Below, piece by piece: positions 1 through 5,515 of a stretch of DNA of 5,515 nucleotides; the stretch's first letter is position 1; every line of letters starts with the position of its first letter. Origin of the DNA: Deltaproteobacteria bacterium. GTDB taxonomy: Bacteria; UBA10199; DSSB01. Under the pieces are notes generated by a model. It ran no database searches. It was given only the letters and a program-made list of their open reading frames with translations, and was not told where the DNA came from. The stretch lies in assembly GCA_021772695.1 (NCBI GenBank), contig JAJFLL010000082.1, forward strand, positions 1 through 5,515. The letters run 5' to 3'. A program made the translations under genes and the position numbers.

Positions 1-1639
1 GGTCACCCTTTTGCCAGTAGTTCCATGTATTGATTACTATAGCCCAAACCACCAATACGGTAAGAAAAAGTAGGGGTAGAGCGGTGTAGCGACTGGGGTA
101 TTTTTTCTTAATCAACCAATAAGTGATCACAGCCAAACCTAATACGGCAATGAGTTGATTGGTGGCGCCGAATAACGGCCATAAAATCAAACCGCCCTTA
201 CCTTCGTCGGCACTGACCAAGAGTAAAAAGGACGATAGTACCGCCAGGGCGCTGCCGAAGTAACGATTTTGAAATAGTTCCCGTCCTCGATGCTGCGGGA
301 GGGATTCGCCTAGTTCGCCGATGATGAGACGTTGAATACGAGTGGCCGTATCCAGAGTGGTTGCCGAAAAGGAAATAATAATCACCACGACGATGGCTTG
401 GGCCAGGTCCATGGGAATACCTAGATTATTTAAAAAAAGGCCGGTGCCTTGAATGAAGGCCGAAAGATTGGCCGCCAAACCCTCAGCAGCATTCCAAGAG
501 ATGTAATGCTGTTGCCAGGCCTCTCGGGTCGCAAAGCCCGCCGTGCAGGCTAGTATGGACATCAAGGCCAAGGTGCCTTCCCCAAGCATGGAACCGCAGC
601 CAATGGAACAAGCGTCTTCCATTTTGTCGAGTTGTTTACTGGTGGTTCCACTGGAGACCAAGCCGTGAAACCCGGAGATAGCGCCACAGGCGATGGTAAT
701 AAACAAAAAGGGCCAAATGCTCGGCGCCCCTTCTGGGTTCAGTTGAAATGCGGGGGCCACGATCTGCGGTGCCGTGAGAAAGAATCCGATAAACATGGCA
801 CCTAGGCCTACGATCAATTGATGGGAATTGATGTAATCACGAGGTTGTAGCAAAGTCCAAACCGGTAAGATGCTAGCGATAAAACTATAGACCAATAAAA
901 GAACGATCCAAAGCATGACAGGTGAGCCCAACCACTGGGGAAGCCCTATGGCAATGACCCATTGTTCAACCCCACTCCAGCCGAACCAAGGCGATAAGGA
1001 AATTGGATAGGCTAGGCCGATGGGTATCAATCCATACATGATGATCAGTGCAATGATGCTGGGAACCAAGATACTCCGTTGTTTTTTGTAACACCACCAA
1101 CCGATGACCAAAGCCAAAATAATTTCTGCGTTGATGGGAATGACCACCGCGGGATATTTATCAAAGAGAACTGCAATGATGAGGGCGAAAACGGCGATGA
1201 CTGTCCAAGTGAGAAAAACGATGACGCCTAAAAAAAGATTGCGGGCACGATTGTTAATGAGTCCGCCGGTAATGTCGGCGATGGTTTTACCCTTGCGTTT
1301 GGCTGAAAGGATCAGGGTGCCGCCGTCGTGAACGGCTCCAATAAATATGGATCCCAGCACCACCCAAAGTAGGGCGGGAACCCAACCCCAGATGACGGCA
1401 ATGGCCGGTCCGACAATAGGTGCGGCTCCAGCAATAGATGAGAAATGATGGCCCCATAAAACATGTCGTTTGGTTGGAACGTAATCGATACCGTCCCGGA
1501 GGGTGTGGGCTGGCGTCAGACCACCCTCTGAGGTACCAAAGACATGATGGGCCAGGTACCGGTGGTACAAGCGATACATGAGTAGATAGAGGGCGAGAAC
1601 CCCTACGGTCAACCAAACAGCGCTCATAACGGGGCTCAT
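1..1639 (-). CDS. cstA: CstA-family carbon starvation / small-substrate transporter, 3' end cut by window edge
   Basis: Polytopic inner-membrane transporter of the CstA/BtsT family. Characterised members take up pyruvate, and some have been linked to peptide uptake during carbon starvation; the substrate here cannot be read from sequence. I translated 546 uninterrupted codons from the ATG at 1639 to the left edge. Family signatures are clear: DYVPTKRHVLWGHHF at residues 52-66, followed by IAGAAPIVGP (69-78) and GAVHDGG (101-107); CGAISGFHGLVSSGTTSKQ (318-336); SATTLDTATRIQR (425-437); and WPLFGATNQL (488-497) near the end. About a dozen or more hydrophobic helices alternate with short polar loops. 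E. coli CstA and BtsT have roughly 700 residues. Here the WPLFG block already falls near residue 490, so this looks like the shorter form of the family, probably with few residues missing. The start at 1639 is preferred over the in-frame ATG at 1627 because GGAGG lies 11 bases upstream of it. The gene is divergent from comEC. The family assignment is firm; the substrate is not known. Confidence 0.95.
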   Translation of the reverse strand, partial: MSPVMSAVWLTVGVLALYLLMYRLYHRYLAHHVFGTSEGGLTPAHTLRDGIDYVPTKRHVLWGHHFSSIAGAAPIVGPAIAVIWGWVPALLWVVLGSIFIGAVHDGGTLILSAKRKGKTIADITGGLINNRARNLFLGVIVFLTWTVIAVFALIIAVLFDKYPAVVIPINAEIILALVIGWWCYKKQRSILVPSIIALIIMYGLIPIGLAYPISLSPWFGWSGVEQWVIAIGLPQWLGSPVMLWIVLLLVYSFIASILPVWTLLQPRDYINSHQLIVGLGAMFIGFFLTAPQIVAPAFQLNPEGAPSIWPFLFITIACGAISGFHGLVSSGTTSKQLDKMEDACSIGCGSMLGEGTLALMSILACTAGFATREAWQQHYISWNAAEGLAANLSAFIQGTGLFLNNLGIPMDLAQAIVVVIIISFSATTLDTATRIQRLIIGELGESLPQHRGRELFQNRYFGSALAVLSSFLLLVSADEGKGGLILWPLFGATNQLIAVLGLAVITYWLIKKKYPSRYTALPLLFLTVLVVWAIVINTWNYWQKGD

Positions 1640-1650
1640 AAAGGAATTGG

Positions 1651-1655
1651 CCTCC
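1651..1655 (-). promoter_or_regulatory. Ribosome binding site of cstA
   Basis: On the minus strand the sequence reads GGAGG, 11 bases before the ATG at 1639 and 23 bases before the alternative ATG at 1627. It therefore supports the upstream ATG. The spacing is slightly longer than ideal. On the plus strand this motif overlaps the first codons that would be used if comEC began at the TTG at 1647, which argues against that comEC start. Confidence 0.6.
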
Positions 1656-1784
1656 GAACCCAAGGTCTTTTTATTCCGAAAACCGGACGCCGCCATCCAT
1701 ATTCTGAAGCGTCGTGTGGGGCGGTTTCATTTTGCAACGCCTATTTCCTCAGTAAGCCTGTCAGCGACATTGCATCAATCTTGC

Positions 1785-1789
1785 AAGAG
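1785..1789 (+). promoter_or_regulatory. Weak ribosome binding site supporting the comEC start at 1797
   Basis: AAGAG lies 7 bases before the TTG at 1797. It is a partial Shine-Dalgarno match at good spacing. By comparison, the TTG at 1647 has AAGGA only one base away, which is too close to work. This is the main sequence reason for placing the comEC start at 1797. Confidence 0.4.
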
Positions 1790-1796
1790 CCTGCAC

Positions 1797-4235
1797 TTGT
1801 GGACTGATTCTATTCATCGCAATCCTTGGATCTTGCCCCTGGTGGGCTTATGGGCCGGATTAGAATGGGCGAGTCGTTGGCCCGGAACCTTGCCAAATAC
1901 GCTCTTGCCGCTTTTATTACTCTTCCTGTCTTTAGGGATGTTGGCCGTGAAAAAACTGCGGCCGGGCCTGCGGGGTATTTTAATTGTTTGGATTTTTATT
2001 TTATTGGCCTTGCTTCGCCTGAGTCCGATCTTGGGTGAAAGTTCCATGCCAAAAATTTTGGATATAGGAGGCGATCCACGGAAGGAATGGTCCGTCTTAT
2101 TTGAGGCCAACGAACGGTGTTTCAGTGACGGTTTAGCCCATCGGTTTTCTGGAAGACTATTGGGTATTTTTTTTCCAGAAGGATTTCAGCCACTCGACCT
2201 ACAGGTTCAGTGGAATATTTCTGGAACCCAATGCAACGTAGTGCCGGGGTTTCAGTACCGCAGCTTGGCCAGATTTCGTGAGCCTCAATCTTGGGGAAAT
2301 CCCACTACACCTGATATTAAAAATAAATATCGCAGGAAGGGGATTGCTTATTCAGCTTATCTCAAGGGGCCCGAGTGGATCATGCCTCTGGGCGGTCATG
2401 CTCGTTCTGTGGATGCCATCCACAAGTGGTGGTGGAAAAAAATGACCAAGTACCCGTTGCCGCCCGCGGTGCTTGGTATTTGGGGTGCACTGACTTTGAA
2501 AGATCGCAGGGCCTTGCCCCAGCAAACCCAACTAGCATTTCAACGCACCGGACTGAGTCACATATTAGTGGTTAGCGGCCTGCATTTTGGCATGCTTTTC
2601 GGGGGTATCTATTTATTATGTCGTCTGCTGGGCTTGTTTTGGAGACCGGGCATGCAACTGGGTTTCGTGCGCTACGTGGGCCTCATGGTAGCTGCTGCCT
2701 GTAGCCTAAGCTATGCCTGGATTGTGGGAGGAGGGCCCTCGGTAATTCGTGCACTCTTGTGCATTTTATTTTTGTCTTTGGTTTCAGTGTTCTCCCTACG
2801 ACGCCGACCCTTCGTAATATTATCTGCGGCCGCAACGATTTTCCTACTTTGGTGTCCGGAAATGCTGTGGGATCTTGGCTGTAGACTATCCTTTTTTGCC
2901 GTCGCCCTATTACTGGCTTGGCAGCGATGGATCAAGTTTTGGCAACGAGCAAACTATAAAAAAAATTTTCGAGGGTGGCGATATTTAATTAAAAAGATTC
3001 TGGGAGTTGCCGGGGCTTCCTTGCTGTTGACCCTAGGCTTATTTCCACTGATCCGCCCCATATTTCCCTATCTCACTTGGATGTCCCCCTTAGCCAATCT
3101 GCTCGTGATACCGGTTTTTACCTTGGTGATGGTGCCAGGACTTTTATTGCTGTCACTGCTTGAGATCTGGAACCTAGGTCTTTTTTTGGCCATGGCCTTA
3201 GCGCGTTGCAGTGAGATGATCCTCTCGCTCATCGAATGCTTTGCTTATGTGCCAGGAGGAGTACAACTGACCGGGCAGTGGCCCCCATGGCTTTGGGTTT
3301 TATATGGCTGCGGACTAATTCTTTTATTCTTAGGTCCGGAGCGTCTCCGTGATCGGCAACGGTGGCGATGGATATTGCTATGGATCGTGGCCTTGGTCTT
3401 GGGAGTGGGTCCCGGCATAAGGCCTGAGGCGACGTTACGGGTAACTTTCTTTGATGTGGGCCAGGGCGAAAGCATCCTCGTGACAGTACCCGATGGACGC
3501 TCACTTTTGATCGATGGGGGTGGCTTTGCCTTCGGAAACATCGATGTAGGTGAGCGAGTCCTGTTACCTGAATTGCTACTACGCCGAATCTTTCGCCTTG
3601 ATGCCGTACTTCTGACCCATCCCGATGCGGACCATTTGCTAGGACTGTTAAGTTTGGTTCACCATCTTCCGGTCACGGAATTTTGGGGGAACGATTTCGC
3701 GGCCTCAAATAATAACCTGCAGAAGCTAGTGAAGCATCTTGCTACCAAGGAGACTCGATTGCGACGAGTCTATTCGGGCGAGGTCATCCATTGGGGTGAA
3801 GTTTCCATGCAAATTCTATGGCCTCCGAAGGAATTTGAGGTGGCCCAGAAAAACAATGATGCCAGTGTGGTTTTGCGTCTTTGTTATTCAGGGGTATGTG
3901 GTCTGGTGATGGGTGATTTAGAAGCTCATGGGGAAAGCGCCTTATTAAAAAGCGGAATAGACCTGAGGGCCCATTGGTTAAAATTAGGTCATCATGGTTC
4001 GCGCACCTCCACAAGTGAGGCTTTTTTGAACCGGGTCAACCCCGAAATGGCTATCGCCAGTTTGGGAAGGGGCAATCGCTTCGGATTTCCTCATGGTGAG
4101 GTCCTCACAAGACTAACGCAACGAAAGATTCTATTTCTTAGCACCGATCGTCACGGTCAAATTCAATTACGGATTAGGGACGGAGAATTGTACTGGCGTA
4201 CCTTTAGGGATTTTTTACCCATTCCCAGCCGGTAA
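1797..4235 (+). CDS. comEC: ComEC/Rec2-family DNA internalisation channel
   Basis: Inner-membrane protein that carries transforming DNA into the cytoplasm as single strands during natural competence. The chosen start (TTG at 1797) gives 812 residues, close to the usual 700-850. A helix at about 11-25 begins the N-terminal DUF4131 region (to about 190), with further hydrophobic segments at 37-50 and 60-74. The Competence membrane domain (about 220-520) carries GLSHILVVSGLHFG at 252-265, the family hallmark, followed by many helices. The C-terminal metallo-beta-lactamase-like domain (about 545-785) has FDVGQGES (552-559), LLIDGGG (570-576), THPDADH (607-613), NND (686-688), GDLE (706-709), GHHGS (731-735) and GFPHGE (763-768). 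The ligand motif reads HPDADH rather than the textbook HxHxDH, a form common in ComEC. The domain is proposed to degrade the non-transported strand. The frame is also open back to a TTG at 1647 (862 residues), but that extension lacks a usable ribosome site and overlaps the cstA leader. GTG 1716 is another weaker option. No other competence genes are in view. The family is certain; the start is uncertain. Confidence 0.95.
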   Translation: MWTDSIHRNPWILPLVGLWAGLEWASRWPGTLPNTLLPLLLLFLSLGMLAVKKLRPGLRGILIVWIFILLALLRLSPILGESSMPKILDIGGDPRKEWSVLFEANERCFSDGLAHRFSGRLLGIFFPEGFQPLDLQVQWNISGTQCNVVPGFQYRSLARFREPQSWGNPTTPDIKNKYRRKGIAYSAYLKGPEWIMPLGGHARSVDAIHKWWWKKMTKYPLPPAVLGIWGALTLKDRRALPQQTQLAFQRTGLSHILVVSGLHFGMLFGGIYLLCRLLGLFWRPGMQLGFVRYVGLMVAAACSLSYAWIVGGGPSVIRALLCILFLSLVSVFSLRRRPFVILSAAATIFLLWCPEMLWDLGCRLSFFAVALLLAWQRWIKFWQRANYKKNFRGWRYLIKKILGVAGASLLLTLGLFPLIRPIFPYLTWMSPLANLLVIPVFTLVMVPGLLLLSLLEIWNLGLFLAMALARCSEMILSLIECFAYVPGGVQLTGQWPPWLWVLYGCGLILLFLGPERLRDRQRWRWILLWIVALVLGVGPGIRPEATLRVTFFDVGQGESILVTVPDGRSLLIDGGGFAFGNIDVGERVLLPELLLRRIFRLDAVLLTHPDADHLLGLLSLVHHLPVTEFWGNDFAASNNNLQKLVKHLATKETRLRRVYSGEVIHWGEVSMQILWPPKEFEVAQKNNDASVVLRLCYSGVCGLVMGDLEAHGESALLKSGIDLRAHWLKLGHHGSRTSTSEAFLNRVNPEMAIASLGRGNRFGFPHGEVLTRLTQRKILFLSTDRHGQIQLRIRDGELYWRTFRDFLPIPSR

Positions 4236-4527
4236 TGCGCCAACCTAAGGGGAATTTTCGGATCAGACTTAAAATGGCTGGGACTTCCTGGCCCTCGGCG
4301 AGGCTAACCAATATGAAACTGGTGGCCACATCCTTTTGTAATTCTTGGGTCTGTTTGACTTCAACCTTGGAAACAGAATTTTTGTAAAACACCGTTTCTT
4401 TGTATTTTTTACCGTATTTATGAAAATAGCTTTTGGAAAGTTTGGCGGTTTTCACATCGCTGGGGATGCGCCCACCGCAAGCACCCAGAACGATACAGAA
4501 CAATACCAATAAAGTGATCCGTTTCAT
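4204..4527 (-). CDS. Small lipoprotein of unknown function
   Basis: Predicted 107-residue exported lipoprotein. Residues 1-13 form a classic signal peptide: a positive start (MKR) followed by a hydrophobic core. A lipobox LGAC sits at 14-17, so Cys17 would be lipidated and become the mature N-terminus. Glycines at 18-19, with no aspartate at +2, favour sorting to the outer membrane in a Gram-negative cell. The mature part (about 90 residues) is basic and polar at first (30-66) and then has a conserved-looking segment, ATSFILVSLAEGQEV (68-82), ending in a tryptophan-rich GWRITGWEW (95-103). I do not recognise a family. The ATG at 4527 is chosen over an in-frame GTG at 4551 because it places the signal peptide at the very start; neither has a good Shine-Dalgarno sequence. 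It is the last gene of the minus-strand run, 45 bases after the Nudix gene, and its final 32 bases overlap the end of comEC on the opposite strand. Confidence 0.8.
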   Translation of the reverse strand: MKRITLLVLFCIVLGACGGRIPSDVKTAKLSKSYFHKYGKKYKETVFYKNSVSKVEVKQTQELQKDVATSFILVSLAEGQEVPAILSLIRKFPLGWRITGWEWVKNP

Positions 4528-4529
4528 GA

Positions 4530-4550
4530 TGCCAGGCGATACCCCAGGCA
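4530..4550 (-). repeat. Imperfect inverted repeat just before the lipoprotein start
   Basis: Two 7-base arms (4530-4536 and 4544-4550) with a 7-base loop pair at six of seven positions; the middle position is a mismatch. On the minus-strand transcript the stem would be UGCCUGG / CCUGGCA and end two bases before the AUG at 4527, where a ribosome would bind. CCTGG also occurs twice as a direct repeat inside it. It could be a translational hairpin or simply chance; no function is assigned. Confidence 0.3.
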
Positions 4551-4572
4551 CCCCAAAAAGGGCAAGTTAGTT

Positions 4573-5145
4573 TTAGGCTGCCTTTAGGTCCCGGTGAATC
4601 AAGGCCATTAATTCATAGGTGATCCGTCCGGTGGCGCCCCAAATCATATGATTTCCGTATTGATAAAAGGGTAGGTCGAAGCGTGGTCCATAAAATTCCG
4701 CCCGTTGCCACCTCTGGTTTCGAGAGTTCAGCAGGTGTTTGAGGGGAACTTGTAGAATTTCTCTGATCTCGTGGGGGTTGGGCTTGAAGGGAACGGGGGC
4801 GGTAATACAGCCCACATAGGGAGTAATACGATAACCGGTTGGGGTGTAGAGATCACGAAGTCGTCCCAATATGCACACGTTTTCAGGTTGTAAACCGATT
4901 TCTTCTCGAGTTTCTCGAAGTGCCGTTCTAAGTAGGTTGCGATCTTGTTTCTCGCGAACCCCACCGGGGAAACTAATTTGATTTTTATGATCTCTTACCC
5001 GGTCGGACCGTTGGGTATAAACCACGGAAAAGCCCCGCGGCATTTGAATCAAAGGGACTAGGACCGCGCTGGAGCGAAAGTCCTCCAAAGGGAGACTTTG
5101 GGGACGGTGGGCTTTAAGGGATTGGGCAAGTTTTTTGGGAATCAT
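4573..5145 (-). CDS. CoA-type Nudix hydrolase (predicted CoA pyrophosphatase, NudL-like)
   Basis: Cytosolic Nudix hydrolase of the NudL/YeaB/NUDT7 group. Members split coenzyme A or its derivatives into 3',5'-ADP and (acyl-)phosphopantetheine. From the ATG at 5145 the protein has 190 residues, matching the family. The CoA-Nudix signature runs through residues 43-62: YTQRS (43-47), R51, H53 and FPGG (59-62). The Nudix box follows, with Asp68 and RETREEIGL (77-85); Glu78, Glu81 and Glu82 are the expected metal ligands. As in other CoA-type members, the box has Asp one position before the classic Glu. The C-terminal IWGATGRI (168-175) is also typical. One deviation is Asn55 where many members have Gly before QISFPGG. 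The frame is open to an ATG at 5229, but those extra codons lie inside the upstream transglycosylase gene and lack a ribosome site. The ATG at 5145 has AAAGGA at 10 bases and follows the upstream stop by 22 bases. Substrate is inferred from family. Confidence 0.93.
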   Translation of the reverse strand: MIPKKLAQSLKAHRPQSLPLEDFRSSAVLVPLIQMPRGFSVVYTQRSDRVRDHKNQISFPGGVREKQDRNLLRTALRETREEIGLQPENVCILGRLRDLYTPTGYRITPYVGCITAPVPFKPNPHEIREILQVPLKHLLNSRNQRWQRAEFYGPRFDLPFYQYGNHMIWGATGRITYELMALIHRDLKAA

Positions 5146-5155
5146 GCCTAAGGTT

Positions 5156-5161
5156 TCCTTT
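5156..5161 (-). promoter_or_regulatory. Ribosome binding site deciding the Nudix start
   Basis: On the minus strand AAAGGA lies 10 bases before the ATG at 5145, inside the 22-base gap after the transglycosylase stop codon. No comparable motif precedes the upstream ATG at 5229. It therefore supports the 190-residue form of the Nudix protein. Confidence 0.55.
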
Positions 5162-5167
5162 GGGTCC

Positions 5168-5515
5168 TTAACGTGAATGTCGGTCTTCGGCGATCGTGTC
5201 GAAGTTTTTTGCCCCCATCTTTTCAGCATCGGCGAATTTTTTACCGGCTCCCTTGGGGACTCGAATCACATAGCCGGCTGGTAATTTTAGACGATCCGAT
5301 AAGACCCCTTCGCTAAGATTGGGATTATAGTCGATCATATCACTTAGGGAATACCCTGCCGTGGTAGTCAGTGTGCCAAAATAGTTTGGGGAAATTAAAT
5401 AATAACTTTCATATTCAAATTTACCGTCGCGTTTTAACTTGCCGAAGTATTTCGGATAGTTATTTGAGACTTCTAGGGCGGCTAAAAATGACGGTACAAA
5501 ATTACGGGATGCAAA
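5168..5515 (-). CDS. Lytic murein transglycosylase, MltD-like, C-terminal part only
   Basis: The right edge cuts this gene; only the last 115 codons and the TAA at 5168-5170 are present, in one open frame. The first residues, ASRNFVPSFLAALEV (2-16) followed by YPKYFGKL (20-27), match the end of the SLT (GH23) catalytic domain in MltD-type transglycosylases, where an ASxNF..EFLAAL..A.N..KYFG pattern is usual. A roughly 50-residue tail follows, with YFGTL (45-49), YSLSDMIDYNP (55-65) and LPAGYVIRVP (78-87). It resembles the family's post-SLT module and is vaguely LysM-like. The catalytic glutamate and any signal peptide lie outside the window. Such enzymes cleave the glycan strand of peptidoglycan in the periplasm, forming 1,6-anhydro ends. 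The gene sits 22 bases upstream of the Nudix gene on the same strand and is probably co-transcribed with it. The assignment rests on remembered family patterns without an alignment; MltD versus a related subgroup is undecided. Confidence 0.8.
   Translation of the reverse strand, partial: FASRNFVPSFLAALEVSNNYPKYFGKLKRDGKFEYESYYLISPNYFGTLTTTAGYSLSDMIDYNPNLSEGVLSDRLKLPAGYVIRVPKGAGKKFADAEKMGAKNFDTIAEDRHSR

Larger units (their letters stand above)
1640..1796. promoter_or_regulatory. Divergent spacer between cstA and comEC
   Basis: If comEC starts at 1797, this 157-base stretch separates two divergently transcribed genes and must hold the promoters of both. It stays open in the comEC frame, but its translation (basic, serine-rich, low in hydrophobic segments) does not look like a ComEC N-terminus. 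I looked for -35/-10 pairs on both strands. TTGCAA at 1732-1737 has no acceptable -10 partner at 16-18 bases on the plus strand, and its minus-strand counterpart does no better. No promoter or operator is assigned; the regulatory role is inferred from the gene arrangement only. Confidence 0.4.

Noticed and set aside
1104..1331. 75-codon plus-strand open frame
   Set aside because: It is antisense to cstA, and its repetitive Met/Thr/Arg composition is typical of an antisense shadow. No ribosome site supports it.
1287..1616. 109-codon minus-strand open frame
   Set aside because: It lies in another frame of the cstA coding region, which has unmistakable CstA motifs throughout; the translation is arginine- and proline-rich and resembles no family.
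1640..1796. Possible sigma-70 promoters in the divergent spacer
   Set aside because: TTGCAA-like and AGAATA-like hexamers exist on both strands, but none pair at 16-18 bases; calling a promoter would be guesswork.
3229..3541. Two overlapping minus-strand open frames
   Set aside because: Both are antisense to the comEC region that carries the FDVGQG motif; their compositions are low-complexity (Arg/Pro/Ser) and have no domain signal.
4728..4964. 78-codon minus-strand open frame inside the Nudix gene
   Set aside because: It is a shifted frame of the same strand; the Nudix box and CoA signature are in the other frame and uninterrupted, so it is not evidence of a frameshift.
1..5515. CRISPR array, insertion sequence, phage gene or defence system
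   Set aside because: No regularly spaced repeats, terminal inverted repeats, transposase or nuclease-toxin pairs were seen. Almost all sequence is accounted for by five housekeeping-type or competence genes.

Overview
This window looks like ordinary chromosomal DNA from a diderm (Gram-negative) bacterium. It carries an outer-membrane-type lipoprotein and a lytic murein transglycosylase, both expected in a cell with an outer membrane and a periplasm. Base composition looks balanced, near 50% GC by eye. The protein sequences suggest a proteobacterial or delta-like lineage, but nothing here fixes the taxon. I see no insertion sequence, phage gene, CRISPR array, tRNA or rRNA.

Layout from left to right. 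Positions 1-1639 (minus strand) hold a CstA-family membrane transporter with one open frame; its 3' end runs off the left edge. Positions 1640-1796 are a divergent spacer. Positions 1797-4235 (plus strand) hold a complete ComEC/Rec2-type DNA-uptake channel with its C-terminal metallo-beta-lactamase-like domain. Converging on it from the right is a minus-strand run of three genes. In transcription order these are the 3' end of an MltD-like lytic transglycosylase (5168 to beyond 5515), a CoA-type Nudix hydrolase (4573-5145) and a small lipoprotein of unknown function (4204-4527). The spacers between them are 22 and 45 bases, so they could be one transcript. The last bases of comEC and of the lipoprotein gene overlap tail to tail.

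The genes do not form one evident pathway. CstA imports small carbon compounds, ComEC moves single-stranded DNA across the inner membrane, the transglycosylase cleaves peptidoglycan, and the Nudix enzyme is predicted to act on coenzyme A. No other competence gene is visible. The most useful points are about gene boundaries. The first in-frame start of comEC and that of the Nudix gene both appear too far upstream. Two real genes, cstA and the transglycosylase, are cut by the window edges and are easily missed. I found no convincing sign of a previously undescribed system.
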